In this document: piece after piece, positions 24,665 to 32,829 of the stretch | How positions within the stretch are numbered: the stretch's first letter is position 1 | Layout of the letters: every line of letters starts with the position of its first letter | Origin: Dinghuibacter sp035492835 | GTDB lineage: Bacteria > Bacteroidota > Bacteroidia > Chitinophagales > Chitinophagaceae | Direction of reading: 5' to 3' | Length of the DNA: 64,000 nt | Assembly (NCBI RefSeq): GCF_035492835.1 | Contig: NZ_DATJIY010000160.1 | Coordinates: 34,235-98,234, forward strand | The notes under the pieces: model-generated | The model's input: the letters and a program-made list of their open reading frames with translations, nothing else | Databases searched by the model: none | What the model was told of the DNA's origin: nothing | Made by a program: the position numbers and the translations under genes

Positions 24665-25998
24665 GCCCCTCCGAACGTTACTTCGCGCCGTTCCGCGCCC
24701 ACATCATCGGCCACGACCGCCTGATCGAAACGCCCGGTGGGCTTCGCCCTTTGGTTTACGCCGATTGGACCGCCAGCGGCAGGGCCTATCGCCCGATCGA
24801 GACCTGGTTGCAGGAAGAGATATTGCCTTTTTGGGCAAACACCCACACGGAAACGACGCTCACCGGTACCCGTATGTCGGCCGCTTATGAAGAGGCTCGG
24901 GCCATTGTGAAAGCGCACGTGCATGCGGGTGACGAGGACGCGTTGTTGTTTTGCGGCAGCGGGATGACCGGCGCGGTGAACAAGCTGCAGCGGCTGCTGG
25001 GGTTGAAGGGGGCGACATCCGCCGTACGGCCGGTAGTGTTCGTCACCGATAGGGAGCACCATAGCAACCACCTCAGCTGGTTGGAGACGACGGCCGAGGT
25101 GGCCGTTTTCTCCGACGTTTCTGCGTTGCGGGCATTGGTCGCGCGTTACGCCGACCGGCCGTTAAAGATCGCCGCCGTCACCGCCTGCTCCAATGTCACT
25201 GGTATCCTGACGCCTGTCGACGAGATCGCCTCGCTGATGCACTCGTTTGGCGGTTTTTGCTTCGTGGACTACGCCTGCGCCGCCCCCTACGTCGATATAG
25301 ACATGCGCCCGCTCGATGCCATCTATTTTTCCGGCCATAAATTCCTGGGCGGCCCCGGCACGCCCGGCGTATTGGTCTTCAAGCGCCGGTTGTACCGGGG
25401 CGGTGCGCCGGATCAGCCGGGCGGGGGGACGGTCTTGTACGCCAACCCCTGGGGCGACCGGGACTACGTCAAAGACATCGAGCAACGCGAGGACGGCGGT
25501 ACGCCGCCCTTGCTGGGCGCCATAAAGCTCGGGCAATGTATCCGCTTGAAAGAGGCGATGGGCGTAGACCGGATACGGACGCGGGAGCAGGAGCTGCTGA
25601 CGCGTCTTCTGGACGGGCTTTCCTGTATCGATCGCGTCCGCGTGCTGGCGGCTGACCACCGGGATCGCCTGGGGGTCGTGTCGTTTATCGTGGAGGGTGC
25701 GCACTACGATGACGTCGTCCGCTTCCTGAACGATCAATACGGTATCCAATCCAGGGGTGGTTGCAGCTGCGCCGGGCCTTATGGTCACAAGTTGCTGGGG
25801 ATCGACTTTGAACGCTCGGTGGCCATTCGTGCGGGGTTATCGCCGAAGCCCGGGTGGGTGAGGATTTCCGTACACCCCACCACAACGGATGCCGACATCG
25901 ACTATATCCTCGGCGCGATCGCTCACCACGCGTCCTTCAGCGCCGCGTTGTCCCTTTCGGGCGGTTTGGGCGGGTTGGTCGGCCAGTGGGGGTCATAG
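24661..25998 (+). CDS. Class V aminotransferase / cysteine-desulfurase-like PLP enzyme
   Basis: PLP-dependent fold-type I enzyme of 445 residues, class V (NifS/Csd-like). The cofactor-binding parts include NTHTETTLTGTRM, the glycine-rich LFCGSGMTGAVNKLQ, DREHHSNHLSW, AVTACSNVTGILTPV, VDYACAAPYVDIDM and the Schiff-base lysine in YFSGHKFLGGPGTPGVLVFK. The C-terminal SRGGCSCAGPYGHKLLG places cysteines where desulfurases carry the persulfide-forming residue. It could be a desulfurase or a related lyase. Translational coupling to a DUF4395 protein with a CxxC motif raises the possibility of sulfur transfer to a membrane acceptor. The 3' end overlaps the convergent DUF983 gene by 76 bases. Confidence 0.88.
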   Translation: MSPSERYFAPFRAHIIGHDRLIETPGGLRPLVYADWTASGRAYRPIETWLQEEILPFWANTHTETTLTGTRMSAAYEEARAIVKAHVHAGDEDALLFCGSGMTGAVNKLQRLLGLKGATSAVRPVVFVTDREHHSNHLSWLETTAEVAVFSDVSALRALVARYADRPLKIAAVTACSNVTGILTPVDEIASLMHSFGGFCFVDYACAAPYVDIDMRPLDAIYFSGHKFLGGPGTPGVLVFKRRLYRGGAPDQPGGGTVLYANPWGDRDYVKDIEQREDGGTPPLLGAIKLGQCIRLKEAMGVDRIRTREQELLTRLLDGLSCIDRVRVLAADHRDRLGVVSFIVEGAHYDDVVRFLNDQYGIQSRGGCSCAGPYGHKLLGIDFERSVAIRAGLSPKPGWVRISVHPTTTDADIDYILGAIAHHASFSAALSLSGGLGGLVGQWGS

Positions 25999-26402
25999 TG
26001 GACGAAGAACGCGAGCCACGCCGCCCGGGCCCAGCGCATAAACAAGGGTTGTAGTACCACCAGTAGCAGGATGTCCAGCCCCAGCCAGTAAAAGATCCGG
26101 TTGTCGTCGGCGGAGATACCGATGAGCACCCACCAGGCCACGAAGGTGGAGGCGCTGACGGCAATCGACAGGGCGTAGCTGACATAGCTGGTGCCGTAAT
26201 AAAAACCCACCTCGATGTCCAGTGATTGTCCGCAGACCGGGCACTGGTCGTTCATGTCCAGCACGCGCCGGAGGTGGTAAGGGTTGGGGTCCTTAAACAT
26301 GGGACCCCGGCGGCAGCGGGAGCATTTATTCTGGAGGATGCTCAGGGCCAGGGATGGTCTTTTAGGAACGTTTTCGAAAGATGTCAGGGGTAGTTCCGGC
26401 AT
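25923..26402 (-). CDS. DUF983 membrane protein with two CxxC motifs
   Basis: Protein of 159 residues in the DUF983 family. The N-terminal zinc-ribbon-like part carries CSRCRRGPMF and CPVCGQSLDIEVGFYYGTSYVSYALS; two or three membrane helices follow (FVAWWVLIGI, IFYWLGLDILLLVVLQPLFMRWARAAWL). The FYYGxxYVSY signature is diagnostic. Function unknown. The start lies 41 bases inside the AraC gene upstream on the same strand, which suggests co-transcription. Confidence 0.87.
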   Translation of the reverse strand: MPELPLTSFENVPKRPSLALSILQNKCSRCRRGPMFKDPNPYHLRRVLDMNDQCPVCGQSLDIEVGFYYGTSYVSYALSIAVSASTFVAWWVLIGISADDNRIFYWLGLDILLLVVLQPLFMRWARAAWLAFFVHYDPHWPTNPPKPPERDNAALKDAW

Positions 26403-27207
26403 ATTTTTTAAAGAATTTGATGAAATAGGAGCTGTCGGTAAAGTTCAACGTCCGGGCCACCTCGGTGATCGGCAGGTCGAAGTTGGACAACAGGCGTTTG
26501 GCTTCGAGCATCACCCTGTCCCTGATGACCTGGCCTGCGGGGACGCCGAGCAGGTCTTTGCACAGGGCGTTGAGGTGGTTGGGGGTGATGTAGAGCATGG
26601 CAGCGTACTCTTTGGGTAGCCGCAGGCCGGCAAAGTGTTTGTCGACCAGTTCCCGGAAGTTGTGGAGCAGCGTGCTGTTGTACCCCGCCGATTCCGGCAG
26701 GGTCACCGGGAAGTGGTCGCGTTGCACGGCGACGAAGAGCTGCAGGAGCAGGGTGGCGATGCGCAGCCGCGACAACGCGTCGGGGCGTTCCGTTTCGCGC
26801 AGCATGTCTTTGAACAACGGCTCTACCTGGGTTTTTGCGGAGAGTTGTAACACATGGTCTTTTATCTCCGTTCCGAAAAACGAAAAACCGTCCGCGATGG
26901 CCGAGTCGATCCCCTGTTTTTCAAAAAACGTCGGCGAGAAATTCACCACATACCCGTCCACCGGTCCGTCGAACCGCCACTTGTGCATCTGCCCGGGTCG
27001 CATGAAATAGATCATGCCGGGGCGCACGGGGAAACTCACGAAGTCGATGGTATGCTCGCCGCCCCCCTGCGTGAAATACAACAGGTGATAAAAGCTGTGC
27101 TTGTGCGTCGGCTGTAGGTGCGGGTTCCCGGCGTAGTACCGTTTGAACCGGTCGACCGTGATCGCGTCGTCGCTCATGCCAAAGGTGGAATATTTCGGAA
27201 GCGGCAT
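26362..27207 (-). CDS. AraC-family transcriptional regulator
   Basis: One-component regulator of 281 residues. The N-terminal cupin-like sensor reads HLQPTHKHSFYHLLYFTQGGGEHTIDFVSFPVRPGMIYFMRPGQMHKW. The C-terminal double HTH reads LRLPKEYAAMLYITPNHLNALCKDLLGVPAGQVIRDRVMLEAKRLL and DLPITEVARTLNFTDSSYFIKFFKKYAGTTPDIFRK. A perfect TAGATTTG box four bases before the ATG predicts a leaderless mRNA. It overlaps the following DUF983 gene. The effector and targets are unknown. Confidence 0.92.
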   Translation of the reverse strand: MPLPKYSTFGMSDDAITVDRFKRYYAGNPHLQPTHKHSFYHLLYFTQGGGEHTIDFVSFPVRPGMIYFMRPGQMHKWRFDGPVDGYVVNFSPTFFEKQGIDSAIADGFSFFGTEIKDHVLQLSAKTQVEPLFKDMLRETERPDALSRLRIATLLLQLFVAVQRDHFPVTLPESAGYNSTLLHNFRELVDKHFAGLRLPKEYAAMLYITPNHLNALCKDLLGVPAGQVIRDRVMLEAKRLLSNFDLPITEVARTLNFTDSSYFIKFFKKYAGTTPDIFRKRS

Positions 27208-27211
27208 GGGA

Positions 27212-27219
27212 CAAATCTA
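27212..27219 (-). promoter_or_regulatory. -7 promoter box TAGATTTG for the AraC gene
   Basis: Exact TAnnTTTG match four bases before the ATG at 27207; transcription should start at or next to the A of ATG. Confidence 0.6.
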
Positions 27220-27277
27220 CGGCGCGTTTTCAGGGATGCTCCACCGGATCGGTAAAAAGTACCATCGAAACACGGAT

Positions 27278-29698
27278 TTACTCCGCTCGTCGAACCAATT
27301 CGTACAACAGGTCGGTGACCTTTTGCAGGTGTCCGAAGTCGATCAGGTCGATGGTGTCCTGGGGCGTGTGGTGCTCGTCGAACCCGCCGGAACCGATCAG
27401 CAGGGAAGGGATGCGTCGCTGCATGAAGCTGTAGCCGTCGGTGTTGGCGAGGATATCCCGGACGCTGTCTTCCGCGCTGAATTGCAGGTCCCCGTTATCG
27501 AACATCGACCCGGCTGTTAAAAAGGCGTTTTTATAGGCCGTAGCGCCCAGCGCCCAGACGCCCTTCACCGACCGGTGCCGGCTGCCCACCTGTTCCACGT
27601 TGATGTTCAGTTGTACCGCGGTGTCACCCAGTTGCGATACGAACCAGCTTGAGCCCTTGAGGTTGAGCTCTTCCCCACAGAAAAAGGCAAGGACTACCGC
27701 GGCGTCCGCGGACTGGGTCGCGAGCCTCCGGGCCACGCCCAATACCGCCGCGCAGCCGCTGGCGTCGTCGTTAGCGCCGTTGTAGATGGTGTTGCCGATG
27801 CGGCCGATGTGGTCGAGGTGCGCGCTCAGAACGATCTTACGGTCCGTTTTGCCCTGGCAATACCCAAGGACGTTGTAGCCGGTCCGGTTTTCCGGTTTCC
27901 AGGTTATGGCTGCTGTAACGGGGCCGCCGAGGTGCCCGGCCAGCGTGGGACTCACCAGGATGACCGGCACGCCGTTCGCCGCCGGCATCCCGTCGGGTCG
28001 ATAGTGCATATAGCCAAAGCGATATTGCCGTAGGACGGTGGTGGCCCAATCTGCGGCCTGGCCGGCGTTCGGCAGGAGGATGATGCCGGCCGTTTTGTCG
28101 GTGGCCGTGTCGCCGGGTTTTTGCAGGATCCAATGCGTCGGTCGCAGGCGTCCCCGCTGTATCACGACAAAGCTGGTGTCCGCATAGGTTATGCCTCCAA
28201 CGGTCAGCCGGCTGCCGGTATAGTCGTCCCACACGAACGGTACAGGTTGCAGCCGCGCCGGGATACCCGCCTGCCGTAGCTCATCCATAACATACCGCGC
28301 CGCCTTGAGGTACCCCGAGGAAGCGGTGAACCGGCCTTCTGTGTCGTCCGAGGCGAGGGCGGTCATATCTTTTTCCAGGTCGCTGCGGCCCTGCTCCGCT
28401 TCCTTGCGGCGGGGGATGGTCATCACGGCTTTTCCACCTTCGTATATCACGAGCGTCGTGTCGTTGGGAAATTCCAATTGTACATCGTACCCATCCATGA
28501 AGAAGCGATTGGCGGATTCGGGATACAAGACCGCGGTCGGGGCTCCATCCCCGGATACCTTAATGGCGTTGCCTTCCCGGGCGATGTTGATCACCTTCCC
28601 GTTGCTTTGGATATATGCGCCTACATGGGCCTGGATGGCCGAGTCCGGTACGACGACCCGCACATGGGAGACGGCGCTTTTATTCATGATTGCCAGTAGC
28701 TGTGTGCCCGAGGCCAGGGCGGCTTTGATGACCTGGTCGGAGATGAACAGCCCGTTATCCCCGTTGGTCATGACGACGACGCCCGTCCCGGACTTCGGGA
28801 GGAAAACCGCCATCGTCCGGACGCCGACGTCGGAACCGCCGTGCTCGAGCGCGTATTCGTCCCCCGGCAGCCCCCCTACGAGGCCCCAGCCCAATCCGCG
28901 GAAGTAGTTCTCCTTTATCTTGACCTGGGGGTGGGTCATATCCTGGAACAGCGTATCCGACAACCCAAGGCCTTTCATCGCAGCGATGCCCAGCTTGCAA
29001 TAGTCCGCTACCGTGGTGATCAGGTCATCCGCGGCGTTCACCGGCGTCTGGATCGACACGTCGTAGGGCCGTCCCTGACCGTCGTGCCACCAGGCAAACC
29101 GTCCGGTGTCGAGCCGGCTGCTCCAATAGTGGGTGTCGTTCATGCCCAGCGGACGGAACAGGTAGTTCTCCATCAAAACCTCGAGCGACTGGTGGAATTT
29201 ATGTTCCAGCGCCCGCCGGAGGTATTCGAAGCCTTCGCCCGAATACCGGAACCGCGTCCCGGGCTGGAAAGTGAAACGCAGCTTCTGGCCGCCGTTGTCC
29301 GTTCGCCAGTTGGGAAAGCCGGTTTGGTGGCTGAGTACGATCCGGGTAGTCAGCCGCGGCAGGTTGGAGTCACCGGCGATGTCCGGATCGATCCAATAAT
29401 GCATCAGCGGCTCGTCGAGGTTCCAAAGCCCGGCCTGGACGAGCCGGAGGGTCAGCATGGCCGTGACCGGTTTTGTCTGGGAGGCGATGTTGAACAGGGT
29501 ATTGGCTGGTGCGGGGCGGCCCTGCCGGAGATCGCCGAACGTCCGCAGCAGGCGGATCGTATCGTGGTCGATCAGGCCGATGCCGACGCAGGGTACGTGG
29601 TTGTCGGCCATCCAGCCGGGTACGCTTTTCAGGAAGGTGGTGTCGGTTTGTGCAGTGGCATGCAGTGCCGCAAACAGGAGGAGGAAGGTGATACGCAT
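27278..29698 (-). CDS. Fusion of serine beta-lactamase-fold hydrolase and M28 metallopeptidase
   Basis: Exported protein of 806 residues. Signal peptide MRITFLLLFAALHATAQ is followed by a class C beta-lactamase/D-alanyl-peptidase fold (about 20-330) with SQTK (S73, K76), YSG (Y152) in the YxN position and LEHGGSD near 288, then a small beta linker domain (about 345-420). The C-terminal half (about 420-806) is an M28 peptidase of the aminopeptidase Y type: HLDHIG, NGANDDASG, FCGEEL and DEHHTPQDTI supply the expected two-zinc ligands and the general base; the usual fourth-position acid is E in NVEQVG. Both halves appear catalytically complete. Acting in the periplasm, it could cleave peptides or peptidoglycan fragments, which is inference. 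The AraC gene follows 70 bases downstream. Confidence 0.9.
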   Translation of the reverse strand: MRITFLLLFAALHATAQTDTTFLKSVPGWMADNHVPCVGIGLIDHDTIRLLRTFGDLRQGRPAPANTLFNIASQTKPVTAMLTLRLVQAGLWNLDEPLMHYWIDPDIAGDSNLPRLTTRIVLSHQTGFPNWRTDNGGQKLRFTFQPGTRFRYSGEGFEYLRRALEHKFHQSLEVLMENYLFRPLGMNDTHYWSSRLDTGRFAWWHDGQGRPYDVSIQTPVNAADDLITTVADYCKLGIAAMKGLGLSDTLFQDMTHPQVKIKENYFRGLGWGLVGGLPGDEYALEHGGSDVGVRTMAVFLPKSGTGVVVMTNGDNGLFISDQVIKAALASGTQLLAIMNKSAVSHVRVVVPDSAIQAHVGAYIQSNGKVINIAREGNAIKVSGDGAPTAVLYPESANRFFMDGYDVQLEFPNDTTLVIYEGGKAVMTIPRRKEAEQGRSDLEKDMTALASDDTEGRFTASSGYLKAARYVMDELRQAGIPARLQPVPFVWDDYTGSRLTVGGITYADTSFVVIQRGRLRPTHWILQKPGDTATDKTAGIILLPNAGQAADWATTVLRQYRFGYMHYRPDGMPAANGVPVILVSPTLAGHLGGPVTAAITWKPENRTGYNVLGYCQGKTDRKIVLSAHLDHIGRIGNTIYNGANDDASGCAAVLGVARRLATQSADAAVVLAFFCGEELNLKGSSWFVSQLGDTAVQLNINVEQVGSRHRSVKGVWALGATAYKNAFLTAGSMFDNGDLQFSAEDSVRDILANTDGYSFMQRRIPSLLIGSGGFDEHHTPQDTIDLIDFGHLQKVTDLLYELVRRAE

Positions 29699-29702
29699 GT
29701 CC

Positions 29703-29710
29703 CAAAACTA
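29703..29710 (-). promoter_or_regulatory. -7 promoter box TAGTTTTG for the fusion peptidase gene
   Basis: Exact TAnnTTTG match four bases before the ATG at 29698; predicts a leaderless transcript. A T-rich stretch about 20 bases further upstream could act as the -33 element. Confidence 0.6.
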
Positions 29711-29747
29711 GCCGCCCGCCACCCGGTTGAAAAATAAGATTGATCAA

Positions 29748-29770
29748 CGTATGTCACCCGGTGACGTACG
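29748..29770. promoter_or_regulatory. 23-bp imperfect palindrome in a divergent promoter region
   Basis: Arms CGTATGTCACC and GGTGACGTACG around a central C pair at 10 of 11 positions (one G:T). The element lies between the peptidase gene (minus) and the LytTR kinase gene (plus). It is a plausible operator for one or both; the binding protein is unknown. Confidence 0.45.
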
Positions 29771-29853
29771 ACGGCCCGGTATGTTCATCACCGGAATCGA
29801 TACGTTTATCATCAAAATTTGGCGGAGCGGGGCCGGCAGGCGTTCTTTGGTCC

Positions 29854-30882
29854 ATGAAAAGATTCGACTGGACCCGCCTGTTCACCCGTCCCTACAAGGT
29901 CTATACCCAGGCGGGTTTCTGGATAGTCGTGTATTTTCTGTATATCCTGCTCAAGGAATACCCATCGCGGATGACCGGGGCGACCCTGGCCTGTCTGGTA
30001 TTGCAGGAGACCCTGGAGCTGATGGTTCCCTGCTACACCCAAAACCTGCTGGTCCTGCCGTTTTTCAAACGACGGGCCTGGTATGTTGGCGCCGCGGCCT
30101 ATTTCGGACAGCTGGTTTTGCTGATAACGATCCTGCCCTATATATTGAATGCCGTCGGCTGGGTGTTTGGCGGCCTGTTCCACATAACCGACCTGGTTGA
30201 CTGGCGACAGGAGCACATCGCGTTCAGCGTCGTCGCCTTTACCGTCGTCGCGACCTTTGTCCGGATCGGCTCCGACCGCCTGGTCCTGGACAGGGAGCGC
30301 AGGGAAAACGAGCTCCGGCACCTGAAGGCGCAGTTGAACCCGCATTTCCTGTTCAATACCCTGAACAACCTCTACGGGCTCTCGGTTGCCGAGTCCAAGC
30401 GGCTCCCCGGGCTGATGTTGCAGCTCTCGGACCTCCTCCGTTATTCGTTGTACGAGACCGGCCAGGCATATGTCGCCCTGGAAAAGGAAGCGGAATACAT
30501 TCGCAACTATGTCGAGCTGGAACGGATACGCCTCAGCGAGGCGACAGATATATGGCTGGAAACGGAGGGCGATTTCACCGACGCCTTCGTGGCTCCCTTG
30601 CTGCTCATCGTCCTGGTAGAAAACGGCTTCAAACACTTTTCCGCGTCCCCCGGGCAGCGGGCTTTTGTACACATTCGTTTGTCGCTGGCGGGGGAGTGGC
30701 TGCGCCTCCACGCAGCCAATTCGGTCGACGACGCCGCGGCCGCCCCTATCCGGGCGAGCGGCGGTCTCGGTCTCCGTAACCTCCGCCAGCGGCTCGACCT
30801 GATTTACGAGGACCAATATTCCCTGACCACCCGACGGCTCCCCGACCGGTTCGAGGCCGATCTGCAAATAAAGCTCACATGA
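29854..30882 (+). CDS. LytS/YehU-type sensor histidine kinase (second pair)
   Basis: Histidine kinase of 342 residues with four membrane helices (about 18-150; for example FWIVVYFLYILLKEYP and AAYFGQLVLLITILPYILNAVGW). The kinase core carries LNPHFLFNTLNNLYGLSV with the phospho-histidine, LLLIVLVENGFKHFS (N box) and GGLGLRNLRQRLDLIYED (G box). The start is the ATG at 29854; the frame is open from 29740 but that part overlaps the palindromic promoter region. The stop shares ATGA with the response regulator. Confidence 0.93.
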   Translation: MKRFDWTRLFTRPYKVYTQAGFWIVVYFLYILLKEYPSRMTGATLACLVLQETLELMVPCYTQNLLVLPFFKRRAWYVGAAAYFGQLVLLITILPYILNAVGWVFGGLFHITDLVDWRQEHIAFSVVAFTVVATFVRIGSDRLVLDRERRENELRHLKAQLNPHFLFNTLNNLYGLSVAESKRLPGLMLQLSDLLRYSLYETGQAYVALEKEAEYIRNYVELERIRLSEATDIWLETEGDFTDAFVAPLLLIVLVENGFKHFSASPGQRAFVHIRLSLAGEWLRLHAANSVDDAAAAPIRASGGLGLRNLRQRLDLIYEDQYSLTTRRLPDRFEADLQIKLT

Positions 30883-31592
30883 ACCTGAACTGCATTATCG
30901 TAGACGACGAGCCCATCGCCCGCGACCTGCTCCGGACCTATATCGAGCAGGTCCCTTACCTGACGCTCGCCGCCACCTGCGCGGACGCCTTCGAAGCCAT
31001 GCAGGCGCTTGGCCGCCAGGACGTCGACCTCGTCATCCTGGACATCAACATGCCCCGCCTCAGTGGGCTCGACATGCTTCGGTCCCTGAAGCGGTATCCG
31101 GCCGTCATCATTACCTCCGCCTATCCCGATTTTGCCCTGGAGGGCTTCGAGCTGTCGGTGACGGATTATTTGCTAAAGCCGTTTTCGTTCCCCCGTTTTG
31201 TACAGGCCACCGAAAAGGTCGCGCAGCACCGCCAGGCGCTCGCGACGCCGCTGACGCCCGCCCCCTCGACTCCCACGTCGCCCACCGACGACTTCATCGT
31301 GGTCAAGTCCGATAAAAAGCTCGCCAAGGTATTCCTCAGGGACATCCTCTACGTCGAAGCCTACGGGAACTACGTCTTCATCCACGGAGATTCCGACCGC
31401 CTCATGTCCAAGCAAACCCTCACCCAGCTCGAGGCGCAGCTACCCGCCGGACGCTTCGTGCGCATCCATAAGTCTTACATCGTCTCCGTGAAAGCTGTGC
31501 GCTTCCTGGAAGGGAACGAGGTTTCCCTGGGGTCGAAGAAGCTGCCCGTGGGGAAGGTCTACAAGGAGAACCTCCTGACGGTCTTGCGCTAG
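30879..31592 (+). CDS. LytTR-family response regulator (second pair)
   Basis: Response regulator of 237 residues. Receiver: NCIIVDDEPIARDLL, phospho-acceptor D55 in VDLVILDINMPRLSG, and the conserved TSAYPDFALEGFELSVTDYLLKPFSFPRF. A Pro/Thr-rich linker (about 126-142) leads to the LytTR domain: DDFIVVKSDKKLAKVFLRDILYVEAYGNYVFIH and GRFVRIHKSYIVSVKAVRFLEGNEV. Translationally coupled to the kinase. It resembles the pair at 22.2-23.9 kb closely in plan, which suggests an old duplication or family expansion. Confidence 0.94.
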   Translation: MNLNCIIVDDEPIARDLLRTYIEQVPYLTLAATCADAFEAMQALGRQDVDLVILDINMPRLSGLDMLRSLKRYPAVIITSAYPDFALEGFELSVTDYLLKPFSFPRFVQATEKVAQHRQALATPLTPAPSTPTSPTDDFIVVKSDKKLAKVFLRDILYVEAYGNYVFIHGDSDRLMSKQTLTQLEAQLPAGRFVRIHKSYIVSVKAVRFLEGNEVSLGSKKLPVGKVYKENLLTVLR

Positions 31593-31595
31593 GCC

Positions 31596-31639
31596 GCCCC
31601 AACCCGCGCCGCGCCCTGCCCCAACCCGCGCGCCGCGCC
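31596..31639. repeat. GC-only tandem repeat after the LytTR regulator gene
   Basis: Two near-identical copies of about 20 bases (GCCCCAACCCGCG followed by CCGCGCC) at 31596-31615 and 31618-31639, the second with a two-base GC insertion. They continue into a low-complexity CGCGCG stretch. No terminator or gene is apparent; replication slippage is the simplest origin. Confidence 0.45.
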
Positions 31640-31702
31640 GCGCGCGCCTCCGTCTCCGCACCCCCGCGGCACGCTCCCTTGGAAATGTCCCTTTTTTATA
31701 TT

Positions 31703-31721
31703 TACTTTGTAATTCAAAGTA
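31703..31721. promoter_or_regulatory. Inverted repeat TACTTTG-TAATT-CAAAGTA before the DUF2809 gene
   Basis: Perfect 7-bp arms with a 5-base spacer, nine bases before the ATG at 31730, in an AT-rich island that also contains TATATTTA just upstream. The arms carry the core of the TAnnTTTG box, so a bound repressor would cover the transcription start. Confidence 0.5.
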
Positions 31722-31729
31722 CTTTCTAA

Positions 31730-32146
31730 ATGCGATTGAAACCCCGCTACCTGGCGCTCGCCGCCGCACTGACAGGTATCGAACTTTTTATCGGTGAAAA
31801 AATGCACGACGATTTTGTCCGCCCGTATGTGGGCGACTACCTGGTCGTCATCCTCCTCTATTGCTTCGTGCGAGGCGTGACAAGAATCGCCAAATGGCCC
31901 GCCGCGCTGGGTGTGCTGGTTTTTGCGTACGCCATAGAGACGGGTCAATATTTTCATATCGCCGACCGGTTGGGTTTTACGCGGCCGTCGCTGATGCGGA
32001 CGATGATCGGCACGTTTTTTACCTGGAATGATATATTATGTTATACGTTGGGCATTCTATCGGTACTGGGCGCGGAGAAGATATGTTCGTGGCACCGACT
32101 TCGATCGTCCGTACGATCTGGGGTAGGGCGGACACCGTCCTGCTGA
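31730..32146 (+). CDS. DUF2809 membrane protein
   Basis: Membrane protein of 138 residues matching DUF2809: LALAAALTGIELFIG, the conserved FVRPYVGDYLVVILLYCFVRGV, PAALGVLVFAYAIETGQYFHIADRLG, and TFFTWNDILCYTLGILSVLGAE. Four helices; function unknown. The 3' end overlaps the start of the MpaB-type oxygenase gene by about 64 bases, so the two are one operon. Confidence 0.86.
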   Translation: MRLKPRYLALAAALTGIELFIGEKMHDDFVRPYVGDYLVVILLYCFVRGVTRIAKWPAALGVLVFAYAIETGQYFHIADRLGFTRPSLMRTMIGTFFTWNDILCYTLGILSVLGAEKICSWHRLRSSVRSGVGRTPSC

Positions 32147-32826
32147 TTTTCGCAGGCGCCGCGGCGGAGTTCGCGCTGAACAAGTCGGTGGACTGGTTGT
32201 ACTTCACGGGGCGGCTTCCCAAAGACCCGCTGGGACGGTTGTTTTCCACGTTGACCTACGCGCAAAGAATCGTATTTGCTTCCGAAAAGGACGCGAATAA
32301 GGCAATCGACAGCATCGCCGGCATCCATAAGGGCGTGGAGGCGGCCCGTGGCGCGTCCATCCCGGCGGAAGCGTACCTGGACGTGTTGTTTATGCTGATC
32401 GGGTATTCGATCAGCGCGTTCGAGCTGGTGGACCGGCGATTGACGATGCGGGAAAAAGGAGAAATTTTCGACGTATTTTACCGCATGGGACGGCGGATGG
32501 GGCTGGAAGGGTTGCCGCAGGGTTATTTGGAGTACGAACTGGCCCGCGAAACGCACCTCGACAATCGGCTGGCAAAGAGCGGCTACGCCAATGACCTATA
32601 CCGCCAATACCGGAAGCACCTGGGCGCCGCGCGGTATGCCCTGTTACTACAGGGGCAGGCGCTGCTCGCGCCACCGAAAGTAAGGGAACTGCTAACATTG
32701 CCCGGGAGGCCAAAGTTACATGCCGTAATCCCGGTATATAAGCTGCTCCGCCGGCTGCGCCTGGAGACCGCCATAGCCCGCGCCCTGCTGCCAAAGCCCT
32801 ACCGGGACCGGTTACCCGGATATTAA
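32083..32826 (+). CDS. MpaB/rubber-oxygenase-like protein (DUF2236)
   Basis: Protein of about 247 residues from the DUF2236 family, which includes latex-clearing protein and fungal MpaB, b-type haem oxygenases that cleave carbon-carbon double bonds in isoprenoids. Features are SIVRTIWGRADTVLLIFAGAAAEFALNKSV, PLGRLFSTLTYAQRIVFASEKDANKAIDSIAGIHKGVEA (with the histidine in the expected place) and FMLIGYSISAFELVDRRLT. The start is uncertain: ATG at 32083 or at 32038 in frame. The actual substrate is unknown. Confidence 0.82.
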   Translation: MFVAPTSIVRTIWGRADTVLLIFAGAAAEFALNKSVDWLYFTGRLPKDPLGRLFSTLTYAQRIVFASEKDANKAIDSIAGIHKGVEAARGASIPAEAYLDVLFMLIGYSISAFELVDRRLTMREKGEIFDVFYRMGRRMGLEGLPQGYLEYELARETHLDNRLAKSGYANDLYRQYRKHLGAARYALLLQGQALLAPPKVRELLTLPGRPKLHAVIPVYKLLRRLRLETAIARALLPKPYRDRLPGY

Positions 32827-32829
32827 TTG

